Positions 20,934 to 27,175 of a DNA stretch of 29,324 nucleotides are shown here, one piece after another. The DNA is from a virus: the IMG/VR virus record IMGVR_UViG_3300042691_003044, positions 1 through 29,324 of that record; one strand, given 5' to 3'. The position numbers and the translations under genes were made by a program. Position 1 is the first letter of the stretch; every line of letters begins with the position of its first letter. The notes below the pieces were generated by a model. The model did no database searches. It worked only from the letters and a program-made list of their open reading frames with translations, and was not told the DNA's origin.

Positions 20934-22270
20934 AATGTCGGTGTTTGCGTTGCTTGTTGCGCTTGTTGGTCTCGAGTAACGTCCCCTCCTTGAACGGGTG
21001 GTAAAGAAGCCATTGCACGAATTTCATTGATTGTCATTGACTCAAGTACTTTCGTAGCAAGTAATGGACTCATTGTGTTTAAAGCGTCGCTTACTGCGTT
21101 TGTATCTTCGTCAAGTTCAACGATTGTTTCGTTTACGATTTGGAAATTATTTATAGTAAAGTCCGCTTTAACGTCTGCAATTTTTAACAAGTCATTTACG
21201 ATGTCCTCGATAATATTTCGTAAAGGAATAATCGTGTTTTTTTCAAATATAATGTAAGCCTGTTTTATGTCACTACCCGAACCAAGTTTACCACTTACAC
21301 GAATACCCATCAAGATAGGGTCGATAATGTGAGCTTGACAAATCTTTGAATCTATTGACTCAGTCGTGTTTTGGAATAAGTTATCGTTTGAATTTGTCGG
21401 TATGCTTTCGATTTTAGGTAGGCTTTCCGCGTTGTTAGCAAAGAATGCTATCGCTTTGCCACCGTTTTGAGCGCCTTTAGCCTTGTCAATAGTGTTTTTG
21501 ATTGCAATTTTTTCCTCTTCGCTCTGAGGCTTTTTCGGAAACATCATTGCGAACGATGGGAAAATAGAGTTTATTATGTTACTCTTTTGCAAGTAACTCA
21601 TTTCACCGTCTAAAAACGCCCAATTCATAGCGCTCGAATACTGAGGAAGCGGGTAAACGTCTTGACCTACTGACTTGTTTTCGTAAACATATAAGCATTC
21701 ACGTTGTTTTAAGTTCCATTTGTAAGGCTTTATTTCTTTAATGTCTATTTGACTGCTCCAATCCTCGCAAATAAAGTATGTTTCTCCGTATTTGTCACGT
21801 CGAATCTTTTCAGCACCTATGTGTTTGATTTTAATTAGGTCGCCTGACTGGTTGAAACATAGGTAAAAATACGCTCTATTATGGATTATTACGTCTTTCG
21901 TTAGTACGGGAACAAGCTGTTTTAAGTTAGTTCGCTTGTCGAATGTATAAACGTCTACTTTTTCCGTCGCAGTTGCTTGAGAATCTACCGTTAATTCAAA
22001 CCCACCACCAACCGCAGCGTTTGTTTTGTAGTCAACTATTGCACCGTGCAAAGGTGACGTGTAATACATTTGGTTTAATAGCTGTGGATAGAGGTCGTCG
22101 CTTCCGAATCTTATTCTACCGTTTACAACTTGTCGTGAGTTTACATAAGGCAGTGAAAGATTACCTTCGCCTACTCTTAAAAAAGGAGTGCTGAACGCTT
22201 GGTAGTTATTACCTTGAACAACTTCAACGCTGTCTTTTTTACCTCCGATTTCTATTCCGAATATTTTCAT
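20930..22270 (-). CDS. Portal protein
   Basis: A 446-residue protein. Features shared with portals of HK97/SPP1-type phages in Bacteroidota include an N-terminal GRIRFGSDDLYPQLLNQMYYTSPLHGAIVD-type segment (about residues 50-82), a beta wing region, a long helical stem (about 330-370, GSDIKQAYIIFEKNTIIPLR) and a disordered Gln/Thr-rich C-terminus (QQAQQATQTP). Twelve copies form the vertex through which TerL pumps DNA and to which the connector binds. The gene lies downstream of the capsid genes and far from the terminase, an unusual order. The start follows the small structural gene by 2 bases. Confidence 0.85.
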   Translation of the reverse strand: MKIFGIEIGGKKDSVEVVQGNNYQAFSTPFLRVGEGNLSLPYVNSRQVVNGRIRFGSDDLYPQLLNQMYYTSPLHGAIVDYKTNAAVGGGFELTVDSQATATEKVDVYTFDKRTNLKQLVPVLTKDVIIHNRAYFYLCFNQSGDLIKIKHIGAEKIRRDKYGETYFICEDWSSQIDIKEIKPYKWNLKQRECLYVYENKSVGQDVYPLPQYSSAMNWAFLDGEMSYLQKSNIINSIFPSFAMMFPKKPQSEEEKIAIKNTIDKAKGAQNGGKAIAFFANNAESLPKIESIPTNSNDNLFQNTTESIDSKICQAHIIDPILMGIRVSGKLGSGSDIKQAYIIFEKNTIIPLRNIIEDIVNDLLKIADVKADFTINNFQIVNETIVELDEDTNAVSDALNTMSPLLATKVLESMTINEIRAMASLPPVQGGDVTRDQQAQQATQTPTL

Positions 22271-22272
22271 AA

Positions 22273-22623
22273 TTAATCATAAATTGAACTTGGTGCGTTA
22301 CCATTAACCACCATTCGACCCTCCTCAACTAAATTCAAACCGTTTGCGTTTGTGTTTGGGTCTACTTTTATAGGCACGGGGCTTTCGTAAACCTTGTAAG
22401 TGTATTGACCGATTATTAAAGTCAAGTCGCTACCTTCCTCTAAAGTGAATAAATTGTATCGATAAGTGTAAGGTGACGTGTCAACACCTACCCAATAAAT
22501 TGGTTGCGATTCCGTGTTAAATTCGTTCTCAAACTCAAACAACCAAACGGGTGCGGTTAGCGTTGCGCTTTCACTTAAAGTTAACACAAACGTGTTTATT
22601 TCGCCTTTGTTTAAGTAAATCAT
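22273..22623 (-). CDS. Small beta-rich structural protein
   Basis: A 116-residue, beta-rich protein. The N-terminus IYLNKGEINTFVLTLSES and the WLFEFENEF strand match a small protein common in structural modules of Bacteroidota phages. The role is unknown; it may be a neck or decoration protein. It is the first gene after terminator 22665-22690 and promoter-like element 22632-22655, and so would open the portal/lysis unit. Confidence 0.6.
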   Translation of the reverse strand: MIYLNKGEINTFVLTLSESATLTAPVWLFEFENEFNTESQPIYWVGVDTSPYTYRYNLFTLEEGSDLTLIIGQYTYKVYESPVPIKVDPNTNANGLNLVEEGRMVVNGNAPSSIYD

Positions 22624-22631
22624 CTTATTTA

Positions 22632-22655
22632 ATAATAGGGTTAATTACGTGTTTG
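22632..22655 (-). promoter_or_regulatory. Late promoter-like element, copy 5 (portal/lysis operon)
   Basis: The minus strand reads CAAACACG-N9-CTATTAT, then 8 bases to the ATG at 22623. The spacer is shorter than in the other copies (9 instead of 12-13). It lies directly downstream of a strong terminator, as expected for a promoter that restarts transcription. Confidence 0.55.
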
Positions 22656-22664
22656 TTATAAAAC

Positions 22665-22690
22665 AAAAAACCCCCGACATAAATCGAGGG
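22665..22690 (-). terminator. Terminator after the tail tube gene
   Basis: The minus strand forms CCCTCGA-TTTATG-TCGGGGG (7 bp with one G-U pair) followed by six T. It separates the abundant tail tube unit from the connector/lysis unit. Confidence 0.82.
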
Positions 22691-22711
22691 CTTAACGTGT
22701 TTGCGTAATCG

Positions 22712-23227
22712 TTAGATAATAGTTGGAATCACGTCAGGGTCTACTTCGAACGCAAGGTTTTCAGCTTCCGCAGTCAATACTAAAGAGTATTTAGAACCGT
22801 CAGCTTTCGCTGTTCCTGAGCCTTCTCCGTAAGCTGTTACTTGAACTTTATCAAAGTACCAATACTTACCGTTTCCGTCAAGAACGATAACCGCCAAATC
22901 TCTTTGACCTTCTCCTAAGATTTTAATTGCTCTCGACTTAGCGCCCTCTCTTCTATGGAACATTAAGTTGATAGTTTGAGTAACGAAAGACGAACCGTTG
23001 ATTAAATCAATTGCAGCCTCTTCGGTGTAGTTTGAAGTGTTTCTTCTAAACTCGAACTCTTCGAAGTCAGCAGTTACAGTTATTGCTGTAATTGTCCAAG
23101 TTGCCAAGTCGATATCTGTTGCAGGGTCAACTGTTACGTTGTCTTGGTCGTTAATATAAATTTTGGTAATCGAACCGATGTTATTATCACATCCTTTTAC
23201 GATTGCCTCTAAAGTTGTACAAGCCAT
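22712..23227 (-). CDS. Major tail tube protein
   Basis: A 171-residue protein. The N-terminus (MACTTLEAIVKGCDNNIGSI) and beta-rich pattern with a central INLMFHRREGAK loop and a C-terminal KYSLVLTAEAENLAFEVDPD are typical of tail tube subunits in Flavobacteriia siphophages. Hexameric rings of such proteins stack to form the tail tube around the tape measure. The gene is set apart by terminators on both sides (23241-23270 and 22665-22690), suggesting separately adjusted, high expression. It lies between the capsid gene and the portal gene. Confidence 0.75.
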   Translation of the reverse strand: MACTTLEAIVKGCDNNIGSITKIYINDQDNVTVDPATDIDLATWTITAITVTADFEEFEFRRNTSNYTEEAAIDLINGSSFVTQTINLMFHRREGAKSRAIKILGEGQRDLAVIVLDGNGKYWYFDKVQVTAYGEGSGTAKADGSKYSLVLTAEAENLAFEVDPDVIPTII

Positions 23228-23240
23228 TTTTATAAGTATT

Positions 23241-23270
23241 AAAAAAGGGGTAAGGGCGAACCCGAACCCC
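23241..23270 (-). terminator. Terminator after the major capsid gene
   Basis: The minus strand forms an outer GGGG/CCCC stem and an inner GGG-TTCG-CCC hairpin, followed by six T. Part of the transcripts starting before the protease would end here, leaving capsid mRNA highest. Confidence 0.75.
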
Positions 23271-23293
23271 CTTCAAGTTATTAATTAAATTAA

Positions 23294-24229
23294 TTAGTCA
23301 AAACAAACTGAATAAACTACTATCTCAGCTGGGTTAGTATAGTAGAAACCAACCTTCATATTTGCACGAGTTCTCAAGTAAGGCTCTGCAACAGTATCAG
23401 TAAGGTTAACAGCTTTCAACGCTTTAGAATCTCCCTCTCCGTCGAATGCGTAGATAAGGTTAGATTTCAAAGTCAACACCATTGTTGAAGTAGGCATACC
23501 GTCAGCAACAACAACTTTAACACCTAAGAAAGTCAATCCTAAAGGAAGAGTAACATAAGTCTGAGTGTTACCCGTAGCAGCAGCCAATTCGTAAGCAGCA
23601 GCAACGTCAGCAGAAACGTAGAATCTTAAGTCAGATTTTCTACGGATAACCGCAGCTGGTAAAGCAGTATAAACCGCAGTCATTTTAGCAATTACGTTAG
23701 TAGAATCAACAGCACCGCTATAAAGACCAGCAGCCAAGTTAGCACCGTCAGCACAAAGTTTTTTCAAATAACCATCACACAAACCAAGAACAGCATCTTC
23801 GCTTTCTGTGTCACCTTGCCATCTGATTAACTCAAGGTCTTCTTGAATTTTTAAACTCATTTCATTCCAGTAGTAGTTCATAAAAGAAGCTACCGTAAAA
23901 TCACCGTTAGAACCTTGAGCCATTTGCAAAGAAACAAAAGACTGCTCCAAATCAAATTGACAAATTTGAGCCATTGCAGACAACGCGCAAACGTCGATGT
24001 CAATTGCATCCAAAGAATCGTTAGGTGCTGTAAAGTTACAGTTTGAAGCTGCAAGGATGTTACCGAAAGCAACGTTTGCTAATTTAGTAGCTGACTTAAT
24101 TCCAGGCAAAGTTCTATAATTGTCTACAAGGTCTTCAGTCAAATAAGCACGAGAGTAAAACTCATCAGGGTTAGCACAAAGTAGTGCGTTTGTTTCGATA
24201 TCCAAATCGAATTTTAATTTTCTGTTCAT
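23294..24229 (-). CDS. Major capsid protein (HK97 fold)
   Basis: A 311-residue protein. It follows the protease/scaffold gene by 1 base and precedes a terminator, the usual place of the capsid gene. It has an N-terminal helical arm, an acidic central region (NEMSLKIQEDLELIRWQGDT, about 120-140) resembling the spine helix and loop, an A-domain-like end with DLRFYVSADVAAAYELA, and a C-terminal TRANMKVGFYYTNPAEIVVY strand seen in many HK97-fold capsids of Bacteroidota phages. Several hundred copies build the icosahedral head. The gene uses a noticeably GCA/GCT-rich codon set, as for a highly expressed product. Confidence 0.85.
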   Translation of the reverse strand: MNRKLKFDLDIETNALLCANPDEFYSRAYLTEDLVDNYRTLPGIKSATKLANVAFGNILAASNCNFTAPNDSLDAIDIDVCALSAMAQICQFDLEQSFVSLQMAQGSNGDFTVASFMNYYWNEMSLKIQEDLELIRWQGDTESEDAVLGLCDGYLKKLCADGANLAAGLYSGAVDSTNVIAKMTAVYTALPAAVIRRKSDLRFYVSADVAAAYELAAATGNTQTYVTLPLGLTFLGVKVVVADGMPTSTMVLTLKSNLIYAFDGEGDSKALKAVNLTDTVAEPYLRTRANMKVGFYYTNPAEIVVYSVCFD

Positions 24230-24230
24230 T

Positions 24231-25196
24231 TTAGTTTTCTTTAAATAATTGTCTGTATTTTTTTAATCTGTCAATTGCAGTGAATTTTTGCTCACTCAAT
24301 TCAACTTCTTCTGTTTCCGTTTCTTCTACAACGGGTATTAATGCTTTTACTTCTGCAATAGCTTTCATTAACTCAGTAGCCATTGCATCTAAAACAGGTT
24401 GCACGATAGCAAGAACCGCTTCAGAATCTGTTTGAGGGTCAATTGCCATTGCAATTTCTTCTTCAACTGTTTCTTCAACTTCCGCTGCCGCAACCTCTTC
24501 GGCTTCAACTTCAGCTTCAACAACTTCTTCAGCCATTTCAGCTTCCATTTCCGCTGGAACTTCTTCTTTAATCTCGATAACTTCTCCGTCTTTTACAACG
24601 TAGATTTTGCCCTCGATTAAGTGTTCACCGTCAGGTAACTTCATACTTAATTTATTTAATTGATTACTTAATTTAAGACCTAAAAAACCCTCTATCGAGA
24701 AGCCTACTTGGTCTTTATTTACCAACTCTTGGTAATATTCTTTATCTGTAATTTGAGCTGTTAACATTAACGTCCCTTTTGGAACTTCAATACCGTATGT
24801 TGAATAACTCTTATCCTCTTTCGGGTTGTCAACAATCCAAGCCTCAAGAATGTAAGCTGGAACTTTCTTTTCTGTATGCTCAAGGTTGAACAGATTTTGA
24901 TTGTTTAGGTCTTGCATAAACTTAGAGTAAATGTTCTCGATTTCTTGTTCGGTAAATTGAACGAAATACTCTTCGCCCTCGTCGTTTCTATATATATTCA
25001 TCGGAATCATCGCGGGTGCAACAATTCGCATTTTCGGTTCGTCTTTAAAAAAGAAATTCTCGACAGCTTTAAAAGCCATTCCTTTCACCATAACGGCGGG
25101 TTTTGACGTGAATGCAATCATATCGATACCGAGTTCTTCGCCTTCGCTGTACTCTTCGTCGATAGTTATTTTATAAAGTGGTAACTCCTCTTTCAT
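24231..25196 (-). CDS. Prohead protease fused to scaffold (XkdF-like)
   Basis: A 321-residue protein. The first 175 residues resemble XkdF-type prohead serine proteases: FNLEHTEKK carries the candidate catalytic His (H107), TLMLTAQITD forms the core strand, and QVGFSIEGFL carries the candidate Ser (S167). From about residue 205 to 305 the sequence is Glu/Ala/Val-rich and coiled (EVVEAEVEAEEVAAAEVEET), like a scaffolding delta domain. It ends in a basic, amphipathic tail (AIDRLKKYRQLFKEN), as in scaffold proteins that bind the capsid. Fusion lets the scaffold bring the protease into the prohead and be digested afterwards. It is the first gene after promoter-like element 25203-25230. Confidence 0.82.
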   Translation of the reverse strand: MKEELPLYKITIDEEYSEGEELGIDMIAFTSKPAVMVKGMAFKAVENFFFKDEPKMRIVAPAMIPMNIYRNDEGEEYFVQFTEQEIENIYSKFMQDLNNQNLFNLEHTEKKVPAYILEAWIVDNPKEDKSYSTYGIEVPKGTLMLTAQITDKEYYQELVNKDQVGFSIEGFLGLKLSNQLNKLSMKLPDGEHLIEGKIYVVKDGEVIEIKEEVPAEMEAEMAEEVVEAEVEAEEVAAAEVEETVEEEIAMAIDPQTDSEAVLAIVQPVLDAMATELMKAIAEVKALIPVVEETETEEVELSEQKFTAIDRLKKYRQLFKEN

Positions 25197-25202
25197 TACT
25201 AA

Positions 25203-25230
25203 ATAATAGGTGTTATTTTATAAGTGTTAT
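25203..25230 (-). promoter_or_regulatory. Late promoter-like element, copy 6 (protease/capsid operon)
   Basis: The minus strand reads ATAACACT-N13-CTATTAT, then 6 bases to the ATG at 25196. The upstream half is the most degenerate of the six, while the CTATTAT half is intact. It lies back to back with the plus-strand promoter-like element at 25238-25245. Confidence 0.5.
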
Positions 25231-25237
25231 TTTTTTT

Positions 25238-25245
25238 TATATTTG
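25238..25245 (+). promoter_or_regulatory. Host-type -7 element for the plus-strand gene pair
   Basis: TATATTTG matches the Bacteroidota -7 consensus TAnnTTTG and lies 13 bases before the ATG at 25259. No clear TTTG is found 19 bases upstream; the region is T-rich. The expected transcript start leaves a leader of only a few bases. Confidence 0.5.
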
Positions 25246-25258
25246 TTGAAAAAAAGCT

Positions 25259-25825
25259 ATGTTAAAAATCGGAACGAAAGAAGTGCCAAACGTAATTAAC
25301 GAACTGACAATTGAACAGTTCGAAAAGATTTCAGAAATAACCAGCCAAGAACTAGACGCCTTTGAAAAGTGGGTAAATATATTCGTGTTTTTGGGCGCGG
25401 ATGAAACAGAAGTTAACGAACTTGAGTTTACTGAGTTTAAAGAAAAGGTAAAAGAATTTAACTCAATTACTTATAAAGCCTCAAAGAAGTTTTTAAAGTC
25501 GTTTGAACTTGAAGGGTATACGTACAAAAGCCACGATAAGAAACTAACTATTTCGGTTCGTGAAATGAAACACATCGAAAAAATAATCAAGAACAATCCG
25601 AATAGCTATATTTCGAAAGTTATTGCGGTCCTATTTAAACGAACGGATTTAAAAGACCAAGAACACTACGCAGACGCACATATCAAACACAAAGCAAACC
25701 TATTTAAGAAACTAAACGCTGAATTTACATTGCCTTATATTGCTTTTATAGGTGAGAAAATGAAAGACACCGCTAAACAAATCAACGATGAAGTTGCCAA
25801 AGAGTTGGAATCAAATAACGGTTAA
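25259..25825 (+). CDS. Chaperone-like protein A, plus-strand paralogue
   Basis: A 188-residue protein on the strand opposite to almost all other genes. It shares an ordered set of features with the next gene: an N-terminal L-T-x-x-Q-F motif (ELTIEQFEKISEI), a V/L-rich helix (WVNIFVFLGADE), an E-L-E-V/F-x-E region, an F-x-K/Y segment (FELEGYTYKSHDKKLTI) and a conserved IxxVIAVLFKRT helix. The two genes appear to be diverged tandem duplicates. Proteins with this layout occur beside tail genes in Bacteroidota phages and could be tail assembly chaperones. That is inferred from position, size and pairing. It overlaps the next gene by 38 bases in another frame. Confidence 0.6.
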   Translation: MLKIGTKEVPNVINELTIEQFEKISEITSQELDAFEKWVNIFVFLGADETEVNELEFTEFKEKVKEFNSITYKASKKFLKSFELEGYTYKSHDKKLTISVREMKHIEKIIKNNPNSYISKVIAVLFKRTDLKDQEHYADAHIKHKANLFKKLNAEFTLPYIAFIGEKMKDTAKQINDEVAKELESNNG

Positions 25826-26519
25826 TCAATTCACGGAGTTAGCAAGTTTAGAAGAAAAGGATTTTGAGAGCGTCTTTGAAATGCAAGTAGAGACGCTTTC
25901 TATTCTACTTGATGAAGACCCTGAAGACCTTTATGACCTCGAAGTTGATGAACTAAACAATGTATTAAAGGATTTAATTTGGCTAAGGTCAGAACCCCGT
26001 GTTAAAATCAATGAACAAATAGACAAATTTACGTTTAAACCCTTCGATAAAATTACGCTTGGTGAGTTTATTGACGCAGATTATTTCACGGTTAAAGACA
26101 AAATCGGAAATATACCGATTATTACAGCAATATTTTACAGACAAACTAAACAAGACGAGTGGGGAAACCGTGTTTATGAACCTTATAATTACAATCTATT
26201 CGAGCGTTCTGAACTGTTTAAAGAAATACCCGTGACTGCGGTGTTCGGTTTAGTGTCTGAGTACCTTAAATTTCGAGACAGTTTCACAAAGCAATACGAG
26301 AATTTATTTGCACCTCAGTTTGAAGGTGAAGAGGACACCGAAGAATTAACACCTGAAGAAAAAAAGGAAGTTGAAAACGAAAAGAAACGCAGCAAGTACG
26401 CTTGGGAAAGTTTAGTTTATAACTTAGCCGGTGAAGACGTTACAAAGGTAGACCAAGTTACCGACCTACCTTTAACGTTCGTGTTCAATATGCTTTCAAT
26501 GAAGCACGTTTTAAGTTAA
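25788..26519 (+). CDS. Chaperone-like protein B, plus-strand paralogue
   Basis: A 243-residue protein, a diverged copy of the preceding gene: SWNQITVNQFTELASL near the start, then VETLSILLDEDPEDL, DLEVDELNNVL, DKFTFKPFDKITLGEFI, IPIITAIFYRQTK and VFGLVSEYLK. It carries an added acidic C-terminus (EDTEELTPEEKKEVENEKKR). The pair may act like the G/GT tail assembly chaperones that guide tail tube polymerisation. No slippery heptamer was seen in the overlap, and fusion would need a +1 shift, so separate translation is more likely. The stop codon shares the TTAA at 26516-26519 with the converging minus-strand gene. Confidence 0.6.
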   Translation: MKLPKSWNQITVNQFTELASLEEKDFESVFEMQVETLSILLDEDPEDLYDLEVDELNNVLKDLIWLRSEPRVKINEQIDKFTFKPFDKITLGEFIDADYFTVKDKIGNIPIITAIFYRQTKQDEWGNRVYEPYNYNLFERSELFKEIPVTAVFGLVSEYLKFRDSFTKQYENLFAPQFEGEEDTEELTPEEKKEVENEKKRSKYAWESLVYNLAGEDVTKVDQVTDLPLTFVFNMLSMKHVLS

Positions 26520-26941
26520 AATGCTGTTGTTGGTTCAGTAGGTAAATTTTTATAAGGAGAATCAATCCAATTAAATTGTATTTTAACCTTTGGTGCATTT
26601 AAAATGGTAGCCATTTTTAGGAAAGGATAGTTCTCAAATTGCCAAGCAATATACTCGTTTACTATTTCACCTATTATTGATTGTGTATCTGAGCGCTGAA
26701 GCCATTTATCCGTTATTGAATAAGGAGGTATTCCTCTTGACGTGCCTTCATCTAAAAACAAATAATAGTACATTGCGTTAATTGTTAGGTTAATCTCGTT
26801 TAATTTACTTCCAGTCATTGCTGAAATTTTAATCGAATCGTAAAGCGTTCCTTCGTCAATCAAACCAAGCGCACGAATCTCTTTTTGTAGAGACCTTGCA
26901 AGTTTGTTTCGTGTTGCGTATTTTACTTTAAACTTAGCCAT
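26516..26941 (-). CDS. Neck / head-tail joining protein (HK97 gp10-like)
   Basis: A 141-residue protein. A basic N-terminal helix (KFKVKYATRNKLARSLQKEI), then GTLYDSIKISAM and YYLFLDEGTSRGIPPYSI, gives the pattern of gp10-like head-closure or tail-component proteins: a Y-x-x-F-L-D/N-x-G-T-x-x-x-P-P motif. It lies among the tail genes, between the tail terminator-like gene and the plus-strand pair. It seems more AT-rich than its neighbours. Its stop overlaps the converging plus-strand stop in TTAA. Confidence 0.7.
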   Translation of the reverse strand: MAKFKVKYATRNKLARSLQKEIRALGLIDEGTLYDSIKISAMTGSKLNEINLTINAMYYYLFLDEGTSRGIPPYSITDKWLQRSDTQSIIGEIVNEYIAWQFENYPFLKMATILNAPKVKIQFNWIDSPYKNLPTEPTTAF

Positions 26942-27169
26942 TTACACTTCATATTTTTGTAGTTCTATTTCAACCCACGCTCGAACTTCAGAATCTGACC
27001 AATCGTTTACATAGGTAAAGCCGTCTAAAGTTACTCCAAATATAGCGTTTTCAGTTACAAGGTGAATTTCAACAGAACAAGTTTTTTCGTTTATAAAATC
27101 GTTTACATTAACCACTACAATAGTAGGGTTCGTTATTTCAACATTGAATTGTGAAAATTTATAAGTCAT
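26942..27169 (-). CDS. Small beta-rich structural-region protein
   Basis: A 75-residue protein made mostly of predicted beta strands (FNVEITNPTIVVVNVNDFIN, CSVEIHLVTENAIFGVTLDG), with a C-terminal amphipathic helix (SEVRAWVEIELQKYEV). It is tightly placed between tail terminator and neck genes, with no gap to the latter. Small tail or neck proteins of this type are common here. No family was named. Confidence 0.6.
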   Translation of the reverse strand: MTYKFSQFNVEITNPTIVVVNVNDFINEKTCSVEIHLVTENAIFGVTLDGFTYVNDWSDSEVRAWVEIELQKYEV

Positions 27170-27175
27170 AGTTTA

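Noticed and set aside
25788-25825. Programmed frameshift between the two plus-strand genes, as in G/GT tail chaperones.
   Set aside because: The overlap has no slippery heptamer, and fusion would need a +1 shift. The second gene has its own ATG and a full-length domain, so separate translation is simpler.
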